64,000 nt of DNA from the NCBI GenBank assembly GCA_963736975.1, contig CAVTQY010000002.1:1116001-1180000 (forward strand), read 5' to 3'. Position 1 is the first letter of the stretch; each line of letters opens with the position of its first letter. The notes beneath the pieces were generated by a model. It was not told where the DNA came from. It saw only the letters and a program-made list of their open reading frames with translations, and did no database searches. The stretch is from CAVTQY01 sp963736975 (GTDB lineage Bacteria; Pseudomonadota; Alphaproteobacteria; Acetobacterales; Acetobacteraceae). The position numbers and the translations under genes are program-made. Below are positions 33,176 through 42,512 of this stretch, piece by piece.

Positions 33176-34147
33176 TCAGTCGCTGCGTGCGCGGTCCAGC
33201 CGCAGTCGCCGCACCTCCAGTGCCTGCCAGGCAAGTACGGCTGGCGCGCCGATGACGATGTCGCGGGCACGCCGCAGCAGCGAGAGGCTAAGCGAGAGCG
33301 ATGCCGGCATGCCGAACAGCCGCCCCAGCGCAATATACGAAGCCTCCTGCACGCCCAACCCGTCCGGCACCAGAAAGGCCACCGCCAGCGCGCAGCTCAA
33401 CAGGCCTTCCAGCGTGAGCGCCGCCAGCAGATCGATTTTGGCGCCAAGCAGGTGATAGGTGAACCAGACCGTCACGCCGCCACCCACCCAACCGGCAAAA
33501 TGCAGGCCCGAGGCCGCGAGCAGCCGGCGCGGCGCGCTGAACAGGCGATCGAACTCATCCTGCACCTCGTCGGCCTGCCGCGCCGCCTTGTGCAGCCATT
33601 GCGTGGCGATGCGCCGCCCCACCGTATGGAACAGCTTCGCCGAATGTCGTTCCGCCCAGACCAGCGCCGCTGCCGCGGCGGCAATCACGCCGAGTCCGAT
33701 CACCAACGGCAAGATCAGCGAAGAGCCCGGCCGCAATCGGACCAGCATCAAGAAACCGAACAGAATGAACGGCAGCTCGCCGATGAACTCGGCCGACACA
33801 TCGGCGATGGTTGAGGCGATCGCCTTCGGCCACGGCACGCCTGCCAGCGTGACCGCGCGGGCGCCGAAGGCTAGCCCGCCGAACTCGGAGAACGGCAGGA
33901 TGTTCGTCCCGCCCTCGCGCACCAGCCGTCCCCACACCAGGCGCCACAGCCCCGCTTCCGGGCACAGCAGAAGCCAGGCGCCGGCGAGCACGAAAAACAG
34001 CAGCAACTGCCAGCCGACGATCAGGCCGAACCCGTCCCAGCCGACCGAGCTTACGGCGCGGGCAATCTTGCCGGCGCCCAGCCCGACCACCAGCAGGACG
34101 GCGAGCACCACGCCGGCTATTCCTAGAATGATCGGCAGTCTCTTCAC
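33176..34147 (-). CDS. Lysylphosphatidylglycerol synthase-type (HpnL-like) membrane flippase
   Basis: This 323-residue integral membrane protein has about eight hydrophobic segments of the UPF0104/LPG-synthase TM superfamily. GGTNILPFSEFGGLAFGARA in the middle and PDGLGVQEASYIALGRLFGM near the C-terminus are characteristic. HpnL proteins of hopanoid producers belong to this group, and the fold is thought to move lipids between leaflets. The start is a GTG at 34147. Acylase and GH3 genes follow closely, suggesting a lipid-related substrate for all three. Calling it HpnL proper would need a comparison I cannot run. Confidence 0.8.
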   Translation of the reverse strand: MKRLPIILGIAGVVLAVLLVVGLGAGKIARAVSSVGWDGFGLIVGWQLLLFFVLAGAWLLLCPEAGLWRLVWGRLVREGGTNILPFSEFGGLAFGARAVTLAGVPWPKAIASTIADVSAEFIGELPFILFGFLMLVRLRPGSSLILPLVIGLGVIAAAAAALVWAERHSAKLFHTVGRRIATQWLHKAARQADEVQDEFDRLFSAPRRLLAASGLHFAGWVGGGVTVWFTYHLLGAKIDLLAALTLEGLLSCALAVAFLVPDGLGVQEASYIALGRLFGMPASLSLSLSLLRRARDIVIGAPAVLAWQALEVRRLRLDRARSD

Positions 34148-34202
34148 CGCGCCGCTCCGTTGCCCGCCGTCACAGATGGGACCACGGGGGGCGCTGTCTG
34201 TG

Positions 34203-35471
34203 TCACATCACGACGACCCCGGCGCGGGTGTCGTCCCAGCGCCACACCGGACCGCCCGATCGCAGGCGCACGCCGCCGACCCAGCGTTCCGGCGGATCGA
34301 GCGAAGGCCAGTCCTGCGCGCCCGCCAGAATAGTGCGGCCCAGCGGCGTGATGCTCAGCCGCCATCGTGAGGCATCGTCCTCGTCCGCGACCTCGAACAC
34401 CGGCGGCGACACCTGTCCCATCGCCTCGATAATGTGCAGGAACATCAGATCACCGAGCCAGGGCAGCGGTTCGCGCTCCGCCATCAGTCGGGCGAACGCC
34501 TGCCCGATCGTCCGGCTTTCCTCGGCAAGGATCTCGAAAATCAGCCGCTGCGTCAGGCTGAGCCCGGTCCCGACCCAGGGCAGTTCCTGCAAATGCCGCC
34601 GCAACGCCGAGCTGAGGTCGGGCAGGGCAGGCGTGCCGTCTCGCGCGATCGTCGCCAGCGTCCTCGGATCGCCGGATTTCAGCGCGGTCCACGCCTTGGC
34701 TCCTAGTTTCAATTGTTCCGATGTGACCGGCCTACGCCTCGGCCACAGCAGCCGCATCGCCTCCGGCGGTAACTGGCCGAGGCCGATGAAGCGTGCCGAT
34801 CCAGGAAAATGGTTAATGGAGATCAACTCCAACGCTTCCGGAGCGCGGGCTGCGAACTGGGCCAGGCAGCGGATCAGCACCAGTTGGTCATAGCTATCAT
34901 GTTCCATCCAGAGTACGACACGCTGGTAATCCGCCGCTGCCGCCGTCAGTCGCTTTTCGGCGTGCTGCAGCTTGCTGGCGGCCTCGGGATACGAAAAACC
35001 GCCGTGCTTGCCGTAAGCCTCGGCCAAGAAGCGCGCACGCAGTGCGACAAAATCGGGTCCATCGGTCACCGGTCCCTGGCAGAACGGATCGGAATACTCC
35101 AGAAGGTCTCCAATGAAACCGGAATCAGCCAGCGTCGTACCGATGTCCGACCCGCAGCGGATATGCAGTGTCCGCATTTCGCCGTCCGGCGCGCCCGCTC
35201 GCCGGGTGATCGCCGCGCGCTCCCGCTCCATCGCCGCGACATGCGCCTTCAATCTGGGCCAACTCGGCAAGCCCAGCTCGCGAGCGACCACCAATTGCGC
35301 ATCTGCCAGCGAATGCGCCGTCGGTACATCCTTCGGGTGATGGACAGCAAACCGCGCGAGCGCGGCCTGATTTACCGCCGACATGGCGCGATGCAGATCC
35401 TTGGCGCGCTTGCGCTGCTGTTCGAGGTTCAGGCGAAACGGAACATTCGCCCGCTCGGCGCGGTCGGTCAT
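34203..35471 (-). CDS. DUF1835-domain protein
   Basis: This 422-residue protein has a helical N-terminal part (residues 10-100, RLNLEQQRKRAKDLHRAM and LADAQLVVARELGLPSWPRL), then a DUF1835-type domain. That domain begins LHIRCGSDIGTTLADSGFIG, with GDLLEYSDPFCQGPV and VVLWMEHDSYDQLVLIR. A C-terminal winged region follows (WRLSITPLGRTILAGAQDWP). The N-terminal motif is also seen attached to ankyrin or other domains in bacteria. The function is unknown. The start at 35471 follows AGAGGG; the frame is open to 35630, but that part is not protein-like. Confidence 0.8.
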   Translation of the reverse strand: MTDRAERANVPFRLNLEQQRKRAKDLHRAMSAVNQAALARFAVHHPKDVPTAHSLADAQLVVARELGLPSWPRLKAHVAAMERERAAITRRAGAPDGEMRTLHIRCGSDIGTTLADSGFIGDLLEYSDPFCQGPVTDGPDFVALRARFLAEAYGKHGGFSYPEAASKLQHAEKRLTAAAADYQRVVLWMEHDSYDQLVLIRCLAQFAARAPEALELISINHFPGSARFIGLGQLPPEAMRLLWPRRRPVTSEQLKLGAKAWTALKSGDPRTLATIARDGTPALPDLSSALRRHLQELPWVGTGLSLTQRLIFEILAEESRTIGQAFARLMAEREPLPWLGDLMFLHIIEAMGQVSPPVFEVADEDDASRWRLSITPLGRTILAGAQDWPSLDPPERWVGGVRLRSGGPVWRWDDTRAGVVVM

Positions 35472-35574
35472 GGCAGCATCCCTCTTCCTGTGTCCGTGTC
35501 CGCCGCTCGGACAGAAAAGGGAGTTCACAGGCCCTTCTCGATCAGGTGCCGCGGGCGCTGCCCTTTCCGCGGAC

Positions 35575-35599
35575 GTGGCGGCTCCGACCGAGCCGCCAC
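35575..35599 (-). terminator. Hairpin downstream of the GMC oxidoreductase gene
   Basis: GTGGCGGCTC and GAGCCGCCAC form a perfect 10-bp stem with a 5-base loop, 54 bases after the GMC stop and about 100 bases before the DUF1835 start. There is no T-run on either side, so it may be a transcription barrier or mRNA 3'-end structure rather than a classical terminator. Confidence 0.45.
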
Positions 35600-35652
35600 A
35601 TATGTGAGGCGGTTGCTCGACGCCGGTCAAGCGGGTCGCTGGTGTCTCGCGC

Positions 35653-37368
35653 CTAGCTTGGGCGTGCGTCCGCCTTCACCGCATCGGCGATCTTCTCCGC
35701 CATCATCAGCACCGGCACATTCAGATTGGCGCAGGGCACCGTCGGCATGATGGAGGCGTCGCAGGCGCGCAGGCCCTCGATACCGATCACGCGGGCGGTT
35801 GCGTCGGTCACCGCCATCGGGTCGGCCGAGTCGCCCATCCTGCACGTGCCGCAGGGATGCCAGGTGCCGCCGACCGAGCGCCGCAGATGCGCCTCCAGCG
35901 CGGCGTCGTCTTCGACAAGTACTTCGACGGGGTGTGTCGTTTCCATTGCATAGGCCATGAAGCGGCGACGGAGCTCCGCGCGCCGGTCCATGATCGGGGC
36001 GGCGATCGCCATCACCACGGCGTTGCGCGGCGTGGGGCGGGTCAGCGCGCGGATGCGTGCGGAAAACCCGCTCGGGAAGATGTCGAGCACCGTGCCCGCC
36101 ATCGCCGGTGCCGACAGGGCGCGTACGCCGAGCCGGAAACCGTGCTTCAGTCGCTCCATGTCGCGCGGATCGGACAACATGCGGAAGTCGATGTCCGGCG
36201 CGGCATCCGGCTTCTCGCCGAGCCGTACGCGTCCCCTTGAATACGCCTTGTTGACCCAGAAGCCGAGCGAGCCGATCCGGCGCCCGACCGCGTGCCAGCT
36301 CGATCGGGCGGAGATGGCGACGTGCATGTCGCCGGGCGGGGTGCCGGGCAGGCCGGAGGAGTAGCGGAGCAACGCTTGTAGATGGTGCCCGTCACCCGGC
36401 GGCAGACGTGCCTGCCGGTCCAGGAAGGCGGAGACGCCGATATTGGGGTGCTCCAGCAGGTTCTCACCGACGCCCTGGCGATCGGCATGCACAGTGATGC
36501 CGCGGTCGCGTAGATGCAGCGCCGGGCCGATGCCGCTGCGCATCAGCATCACCGGTGTTTGCAGGGCGCCCATGCTGAGGATGATCTGCCGTGCCGGGAA
36601 GGTAATGGTCTCGCCGCCGCGCCGCGCATGCACTGCGCGGACGCGCCCGCCTTCAATGACGAGGCGGTCCGCTGCGGTTTCGGTGATAATGCGCAGATTA
36701 GGGCGGCGGCGCACCTCGGGCGTAAGATAGGCCACCGCCGCGCTGGCCCGGCGGCCCTGGTCATCGACGTTGTGCGTGGTTGGGAAGATGCCGTCAGTCC
36801 ATTCGCCGTTCTGGTCTCCCTGCAGCGGATAGCCCATCGCGGCGAAACTGTCGGCCACCGCGCGCGTGTACCCCGTCCAGTCCTGCTTCCGGTGCCGCCG
36901 GATTGGTAACGGACCGGACCCGCCGTGTAGCGGGCCTTCGAAATCGCGATCGCTCTCGAGCTTGCGGAAATAGGGCAGCACGTCGGTCCATCCCCAACCG
37001 GCTGCGCCGCCGTCCGCCCATTCGTCGTAGTCGTAGGGTGAGCCGCGGTTGGCGCAGATGCCATTGATCGACGAACCGCCGCCGAGGATGCGCGCCTGCT
37101 CGTAAAAGCGCACATCGCCCGGGCGGTTGGTCCCGGTATCGCCGCGGGCCGCGGCGAGTTGTGGCCAGAGCCAGCCGCGGTCGAAATAGGCGCGGCCGGG
37201 ATAAGCCGAGGCGAGTCGACCGGGAAACAATTCCGCGGTCAGATCACGTCCGGCTTCGATCAGGATCACGCGCGTGGCGGGGTCCTCGCTGAGGCGGCTG
37301 GCCAGCACGCAGCCGGCCGAGCCGCCGCCGGCGATCAGGATATCGGCAGTATTGTCGGTGTTTGTCAT
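35653..37368 (-). CDS. GMC-family FAD oxidoreductase (choline/alcohol dehydrogenase type)
   Basis: This is a 571-residue GMC oxidoreductase. The FAD-binding motif ILIAGGGSAGCVLASRLSED is at residues 9-28, RFYEQARILGGGSSINGICA is the GMC signature 1, and the C-terminal catalytic region contains GTWHPCGTCRMG and CDASIMPTVPCANLNVPVLM. It oxidises an alcohol; the substrate is not determined. ATG 37368 is preferred because CAGGGA lies just before it; an ATG at 37404 is possible. It is divergent from the oligopeptide-type transporter operon, 74 bases away, which may feed it. Confidence 0.93.
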   Translation of the reverse strand: MTNTDNTADILIAGGGSAGCVLASRLSEDPATRVILIEAGRDLTAELFPGRLASAYPGRAYFDRGWLWPQLAAARGDTGTNRPGDVRFYEQARILGGGSSINGICANRGSPYDYDEWADGGAAGWGWTDVLPYFRKLESDRDFEGPLHGGSGPLPIRRHRKQDWTGYTRAVADSFAAMGYPLQGDQNGEWTDGIFPTTHNVDDQGRRASAAVAYLTPEVRRRPNLRIITETAADRLVIEGGRVRAVHARRGGETITFPARQIILSMGALQTPVMLMRSGIGPALHLRDRGITVHADRQGVGENLLEHPNIGVSAFLDRQARLPPGDGHHLQALLRYSSGLPGTPPGDMHVAISARSSWHAVGRRIGSLGFWVNKAYSRGRVRLGEKPDAAPDIDFRMLSDPRDMERLKHGFRLGVRALSAPAMAGTVLDIFPSGFSARIRALTRPTPRNAVVMAIAAPIMDRRAELRRRFMAYAMETTHPVEVLVEDDAALEAHLRRSVGGTWHPCGTCRMGDSADPMAVTDATARVIGIEGLRACDASIMPTVPCANLNVPVLMMAEKIADAVKADARPS

Positions 37369-37442
37369 TCCCTGGCGCTTCCGTCCCGCATCGGCCTCTG
37401 CCATGCTGGCCGCATATAACCAAGATATCCGGAGGAACCGCA

Positions 37443-38988
37443 ATGGACGCACCGAAGTCACCGGAACGCCGCGCGCTGTTGCTCGGGGCAGCAGCGGCGG
37501 CAATGGCACCTTCCATCCGCGCCCGGGCGCAAGCGGCCAGCGTGTTGAATATCGCAACGACCGGTGATCCGGGTCCGCTCGACCCGACCCCGGTGACCTC
37601 GGATCTGTTGTCGGAGATCACTCAGCTTTTCTACGAGACGCTGTATATCTTCGCGCCTGATTTCAGCATCGCGCCGTTGCTCGCGGCGTCGTTGCCGGAG
37701 ATCAACGAGGACGGGACGCGCTATGTGATCAAGCTGCGCGGCGGCGTGCCCTTCCACGACGGCAGCACCGTCAACGCCGATGATGTCGTCGCGTCCCTGC
37801 AACGCTGGGGTCGGTTGTCGCCGCGCGGGCGGACCCCGTGGGCGTTCCTCGAATTCGATCTCGGCGCTCGACCCGAGCACCGTACAGATCGTGTTGAAGC
37901 GGCCGTATTCGCCGCTGGTCAATCTGTTGGCATTCCCCAACGGCTCGCCGCAGATCATGCCGAAGCGGGTGGCGACCGCGCCCGATCCGCTGAAGGATTT
38001 CACCGGCACCGGGCCGTTCAAATTCATCGAATACAAGCCGGACACCTGGGTGCGGGTCGGCAAGTTTCCGCAATATGTCTCACCGCCGGGACCGCCGAAC
38101 GGCTATGTCGGCCGGCGCGAAGCGTTGGTCGATGAGGTCCGGTTCCTGCCATCGCCCAACCCGACCACGCGGGCGGACGGGTTGCTGGCCGGGCAGTATC
38201 ACTGGGCGGACAACCTGACCCCGGAAAGCTACAATCGTATCCACAACAAGCCGGATGTACAACCGGGTGTGCTGACGGCCGCGCTGTGGGTGTTGTTCAT
38301 CATGAACAACAAGAAGAGCGTGATGAGCAACGTGCTCATGCGCCGGGCGGCGCAGGCGGCGATCAACTGCTCCGACGCGCTGGAGGCGGCGTTCGGCGAC
38401 AAGTCGCTGTGGACGCTGCAAGGCTCGATCTATCCGCAGGGTACTGCATGGTTCGATCCCGATGCGCCTGGTTATAATCAGGGCAATCCGGACAAAGCGG
38501 CAGCGTTGTTGAAACAGGCGGGGTACAGCGGCCAGCCGATCCGGGTTCTGACCAGCGTGCAGTACGATTATCAATACAAGACCGCGCAAGTGATCCAGGC
38601 CAACCTGACCGATGCCGGCTTCAAGATCGACCTGGTGGTGACGGACTGGGCGACGATCCTGCAACGCCGGCAAAACCCCGATCAGTGGGAAGCCTTCGTC
38701 ACCGGGCATGGCGTGGTGCCGGAACCTTCGTCGATCACCATCTTCAACCCGAGCTATCCGGGATGGTGGGACACGCCGGACAAGCACGCGCTGCTGGATG
38801 CGTTTGTCACCGAGAGCGATCCGGCAAAACGTGTGCCGATCTGGCGCAAGCTGCAGGCGCAGTTCTACATCGACGTGCCGACGGTGAAGATCGGCGCCGG
38901 CTACACGACATTCGGGGCGAGCAAGCGCATGAGCGGCTATTATCCCGGCATTTGGCCTGCGTTCTGGAATACGAAACTCAGTGCATGA
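37443..38988 (+). pseudogene. ABC transporter substrate-binding protein (family 5), single-base frameshift
   Basis: The gene starts at 37443 after a GGAGG ribosome site, with a Tat signal (ERRALLLGAAAAAMAPS). The first frame gives the family 5 (DppA/OppA-like) start ASVLNIATTGDPGPLDPTPV through GVPFHDGSTVNADDVVASLQ and WAFL. It then loses register at about 37851. The next frame resumes SISALDPSTVQIVLKRPYSP and runs to FWNTKLSA. One extra base (G of CTCGAATTC) explains it. The intact protein would be about 514 residues and would deliver a peptide or similar solute to the permeases downstream. If real, the transporter lacks its own receptor. Confidence 0.85.
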
Positions 38989-38990
38989 GC

Positions 38991-39410
38991 TTATGATGCG
39001 GCGCCGAGCAGGGATAAGCCGACAGTCTTCGCGGCGTGCCGCAGGTCACTGTCGAGCGTCGCGAGTGGCAGAGAGTGGCGGTGAGCGAGCTCGAGATAGG
39101 CGGCATCATAGATCGTGAGGCGGAATCGGTCGGCGAACTCGGCTGTCGTTGTCCAGACGTGATAAAGCGTATCATCATCAATAACTATCGGAAGCTGGCG
39201 CAGAAAACCGGCCAGGCGAAGGCGGTCAGTAAGGCTGCATCGATTGCGGCGCTGGGCAGCGGCAAGCGCGTTGAGAATTTCAAGCGGCCAGATCGAAGGC
39301 GCCAAAGCGGTTTGCTCGATCACTCGGTCGAGGACTGCGGTCCCCGCGGGGGTTCGCTCGTCGGAGAAGCACCAAGTAAGGGCGATCGATGCATCGATCA
39401 CAAGGCTCAT
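38991..39410 (-). CDS. vapC: VapC-type PIN-domain toxin (ribonuclease)
   Basis: This 139-residue PIN-domain protein has the four acidic residues D6 (LVIDAS), E44 (PLEILN), D102 (TIYDAAYLELA) and D120 (ATLDSDLR). VapC toxins cleave RNA and are held inactive by VapB. Its ATG overlaps the vapB stop as ATGA. The pair lies antisense between the binding-protein and permease genes of a transporter, with only 2 bases to the binding-protein stop. Confidence 0.9.
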   Translation of the reverse strand: MSLVIDASIALTWCFSDERTPAGTAVLDRVIEQTALAPSIWPLEILNALAAAQRRNRCSLTDRLRLAGFLRQLPIVIDDDTLYHVWTTTAEFADRFRLTIYDAAYLELAHRHSLPLATLDSDLRHAAKTVGLSLLGAAS

Positions 39411-39649
39411 CGGCGGCCTTCGCTTATCAGGTCCTTGATTTTGAGCCCCCTCAAGGTGAGGCGGCTTCCGGCTTCGAGCAACTGGTCGGCAATCCGGCGG
39501 GCCTTGTCGCGATCGTGGCTGGTGGCGGTGGGCACCATCCGGGCCACCGCCCGACCATGCCGCGTGATGACCACTTCCTCCCCACGCTCAACTGTGTCGA
39601 GGAGTTGGCCGAGCTTGCTCTTGGCCTCGAACGCTCCGATCTCTTTCAT
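39407..39649 (-). CDS. vapB: VapB-type antitoxin (Phd/YefM fold)
   Basis: This is an 80-residue antitoxin with the N-terminal Phd/YefM-type fold (MKEIGAFEAKSKLGQLLDTV) and the typical EEVVITRHGRAVARMVP. Its C-terminal tail should bind VapC. The start at 39649 is chosen because GGAG lies 6 bases upstream; the ATG at 39655 would have no spacing to that site. The gene ends overlapping vapC. Confidence 0.88.
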   Translation of the reverse strand: MKEIGAFEAKSKLGQLLDTVERGEEVVITRHGRAVARMVPTATSHDRDKARRIADQLLEAGSRLTLRGLKIKDLISEGRR

Positions 39650-39660
39650 GTCCATCTCCA

Positions 39661-39681
39661 GTCTGGACCGATAGACTAGAC
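39661..39681 (-). promoter_or_regulatory. Candidate operator of the vapBC pair
   Basis: GTCT and AGAC ends bound an imperfect 21-base inverted repeat 12-32 bases upstream of the vapB start. Antitoxin-toxin complexes usually bind such repeats over their own promoter. Only part of the repeat pairs, so this is tentative. Confidence 0.3.
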
Positions 39682-39716
39682 CAAATGACCCCAGATGTCG
39701 AGATGCGGGCTCCATT

Positions 39717-40658
39717 GTGACCCACTATCTGCTGCGGCGCCTGGCCGGGATGGTCATCGTGATGTTCCTGGTGGCGACGATCGTGTTCGTCATCGCGCAC
39801 GTGATCCCAGGCGATCCTGCCGCGGTGATGCTGGGCCCGGCGGCGACGGCGGCCGACATCGCCGCGCTGCGCACGCGGCTTGGGCTGGATGCGCCGTTGC
39901 CGCTGCAATACGTGCAGTTCCTGCATTCTGTGGTGCGGCTGCGGCTGGGGGAGTCGATTTTTCTGGGCCGCAGCGTAACGCAGGCGATTGCCGAGCGAGC
40001 GCCGCTGACGATTCAGCTCACGGTTCTGGCGGCAGGCCTCGCGATGCTGATCGGCGTGCCGATCGGCATCGTCTCGGCGGTGAAACGCGGCAGTCTGATC
40101 GACCAGGGGCTGACGGCGCTGTCCATGGCCGGGGCCAGCCTGCCGAGTTTCTGGATAGGCCTGACCCTGATCGAATACCTCGCGGTGCGCTGGCACCTAC
40201 TGCCCGTGGCCGGCTATGGGCCGCCGGGGGCGGGACCGCTGGAGCGCCTGCGCTACCTGATAATGCCGGCGGTCGCGCTTGGTATTCCGAGTTCGGCGCT
40301 GATCATCCGGTTCACCCGCACCAGCATGTTGGACGTGCTGACCGAGGATTATGTACGCACTGCGCGGGCCAAGGGGCTGGGGCCGCGCGCGGTGATCTTC
40401 AAGCACGCGTTCCGCAACGCGCGCATTCCGGTGCTGACGGTGATCGGGCTTACCGTCGCCGGACTGCTGGGCGGGGCGATCGTGACGGAGACGGTGTTCG
40501 GCCTGCCCGGGGTCGGCAACCTTGTGGTCTCGGCGGTGCTGCGGCGGGACTATCCGGTGATCCAGGGCGCGCTGCTGGTCATCTCTGGCGTCTATGTGCT
40601 GATCAATCTCGCCATCGACCTGCTGTATGCGGTCCTCGATCCGCGGGTACGCTACTGA
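39717..40658 (+). CDS. ABC transporter permease, DppB/OppB type
   Basis: This 313-residue inner-membrane permease has an N-terminal helix (LLRRLAGMVIVMFLVATIVF) and the conserved IPGDPAAVMLG loop. The C-terminal coupling region EDYVRTARAKGLGPRAVIFK is the EAA motif that contacts the ATPase. The DPRVRY C-terminus is typical of the DppB group. The start is a GTG. The gene follows vapBC and is separated by that insert from the binding-protein gene it should belong with. Confidence 0.93.
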   Translation: MTHYLLRRLAGMVIVMFLVATIVFVIAHVIPGDPAAVMLGPAATAADIAALRTRLGLDAPLPLQYVQFLHSVVRLRLGESIFLGRSVTQAIAERAPLTIQLTVLAAGLAMLIGVPIGIVSAVKRGSLIDQGLTALSMAGASLPSFWIGLTLIEYLAVRWHLLPVAGYGPPGAGPLERLRYLIMPAVALGIPSSALIIRFTRTSMLDVLTEDYVRTARAKGLGPRAVIFKHAFRNARIPVLTVIGLTVAGLLGGAIVTETVFGLPGVGNLVVSAVLRRDYPVIQGALLVISGVYVLINLAIDLLYAVLDPRVRY

Positions 40659-40659
40659 G

Positions 40660-41541
40660 ATGTCGGACCTCGCCGTCGCGGCCCCGACAGTCCGCTCTGC
40701 CTCGCCGACGCTTCGGCTGCTGCGCCGTCTGGTACGCCGGCGGGTGGTGCTGCTGAGCCTGCTGGTCCTGCTGGTGGTGGTCGTGGCGGCGGTGGGCGCG
40801 CCGTGGTTGGCGCCTTATTCGCCCCGCAAGATGGATATCGCACATCGGCTGTCGCCGCCTTCGATGGCGCACTGGTTCGGCACCGACGAGTTCGGCCGCG
40901 ACGAACTGACGCGCTGCATCTATGGGGCGCAGATCTCGCTCACGGTCGGGTTCCTGGTGGTGCTGGCCTCGTTGGCGTGCGGCACCGTGCTGGGTGTGGT
41001 GTCGGGCTATGTGCGTCGGCTGGACGGGCTGCTGATGCGAATTACCGACGCATTGATGGCGTTCCCCGACATCCTGCTGGCAATCGCGCTCATGGCGGCG
41101 CTTGGCGCGTCGCTGACCGACGTTGTGATTGCACTTGGAACAGTCTATACTCCGAGAGTGGCGCGGGTGGCGCGCGGCGCCACCCTGGTGTTGCGCGAGC
41201 TGCAGTTCATCGAAGCGGCGGAGGCGCTGGGCGCCAGCGGGCGCCGCGTGGTGATGGTGCATCTGCTGCCGAACCTGCTCTCGCCGCTGTTGGTGCAAGG
41301 CACATTCGTGTTCGCCTTCTCGATCCTGACCGAAGCGGCGCTGTCCTTCCTCGGCGCCGGCGTGCCGCCGACCAGCCCGAGCTGGGGCAACATGATCGCT
41401 GCCGCTCAGGAGTACATGCAGAACGCCGACTGGCTGATCCTTGCCCCCGGACTTTGCATCGTGCTGACGGTGCTGTCGTTGCAGGTGGTGGGGGACGGGC
41501 TGCGCGACGTGCTGGATCCGAGGCTTCGCCGACTGACATGA
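40660..41541 (+). CDS. ABC transporter permease, DppC/OppC type
   Basis: This is a 293-residue second permease subunit. The N-terminal region LAPYSPRKMDIAHRLSPPSM and HWFGTDEFGRDELTRCIYGA is diagnostic of DppC. The EAA loop is FIEAAEALGASGRRVVMVHL, and the end is LRDVLDPRLRRLT. It starts right after the stop of the first permease, and its stop overlaps the ATPase start as ATGA, so the operon is coupled. Confidence 0.95.
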   Translation: MSDLAVAAPTVRSASPTLRLLRRLVRRRVVLLSLLVLLVVVVAAVGAPWLAPYSPRKMDIAHRLSPPSMAHWFGTDEFGRDELTRCIYGAQISLTVGFLVVLASLACGTVLGVVSGYVRRLDGLLMRITDALMAFPDILLAIALMAALGASLTDVVIALGTVYTPRVARVARGATLVLRELQFIEAAEALGASGRRVVMVHLLPNLLSPLLVQGTFVFAFSILTEAALSFLGAGVPPTSPSWGNMIAAAQEYMQNADWLILAPGLCIVLTVLSLQVVGDGLRDVLDPRLRRLT

Positions 41542-42512
41542 CCGAGGCATTGCTGGAGGTCGCCGAGCTGCGCACCTGGTTCCGCGCTGAGGAAGGTGTG
41601 GCCCGCGCGGTCGATGGCGTGAGTTTCACGCTGAACCGCGGCGAGACCCTGGCGATCGTGGGCGAATCGGGCAGCGGCAAGTCGGTGACGGCGCTTTCCA
41701 TCATGCGGCTGATCCCGGCGCCCGGGCAAAGCACCGGCGCAGTGCTGTTCCGCGGCCGCGACCTGCTCGCGCTGCCCGAACCGGCAATGCGCCATATCCG
41801 CGGCAACGAGATCGGCATGATCTTCCAGGAGCCGATGAGCAGCCTCAATCCGCTGCTGACCGTCGGCGAGCAGATCGCCGAAGTGGTGCGGCTGCATCGC
41901 GGGCTGGGACGGAGAGCGGCGCGGCTTCACACGGTGGAGATGCTGGAGCGGGTGAACATCCCCGATCCGGAACGGCGCGTATCGGAGTATCCGCACCGGC
42001 TTTCGGGGGGAATGCGGCAGCGGGTGATGATCGCCATGGCGCTTGCCTGTCACCCGTCGGTGCTGATCGCCGACGAGCCGACCACAGCGCTGGACGTAAC
42101 GATCCAGGCGCAGATCCTGGAGCTGATCCGGGCGCTGCAAGCCGAGATGGAGATGAGCGTGCTGTTCATCACGCATAACCTCGGCGTGGTGGCGCAGATC
42201 GGCGACCGGGTAGCAGTGATGTATGCCGGACGGATTGTCGAGCAGGGCGAGGTCGCGGCGGTGTTCGCCGCGCCCCTGCATCCCTATACGCGCGCCCTGC
42301 TGCGCAGCATTCCGCATGTGGAGGGGCGGGATAAGTCGCGGCGGCTGCTGTCGATCCCAGGGCAGGTGCCGAGCCCGGTGTCGCTGCCGCCGGGGTGCAG
42401 CTACGCGCCGCGCTGCCCCTTGGCGGACGGGGTGTGCCGGGCCGAGATGCCGCCGTTAGGCGAGGTGCTCCCGGGGCATCACGTGCGCTGTCATCACTGG
42501 GCGGCGGCATGA
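41538..42512 (+). CDS. ABC transporter ATPase, DppD/OppD type
   Basis: This 324-residue ATPase has Walker A GESGSGKS near residue 42, signature LSGGMRQRVMIAMAL, Walker B VLIADEPTTALD, and the switch histidine in LFITHNLGVV. The C-terminal oligopeptide-transporter extension has the cysteine cluster CSYAPRCPLADGVC, which in this family can bind an Fe-S cluster. It energises uptake through the two permeases. Start and stop both overlap neighbouring genes as ATGA. Confidence 0.95.
   Translation: MTEALLEVAELRTWFRAEEGVARAVDGVSFTLNRGETLAIVGESGSGKSVTALSIMRLIPAPGQSTGAVLFRGRDLLALPEPAMRHIRGNEIGMIFQEPMSSLNPLLTVGEQIAEVVRLHRGLGRRAARLHTVEMLERVNIPDPERRVSEYPHRLSGGMRQRVMIAMALACHPSVLIADEPTTALDVTIQAQILELIRALQAEMEMSVLFITHNLGVVAQIGDRVAVMYAGRIVEQGEVAAVFAAPLHPYTRALLRSIPHVEGRDKSRRLLSIPGQVPSPVSLPPGCSYAPRCPLADGVCRAEMPPLGEVLPGHHVRCHHWAAA

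Noticed and set aside
38991..39716. Mobile-element ends around the vapBC pair
   Set aside because: I found no terminal inverted repeats, target duplication or integrase; the insertion may be recombinational.
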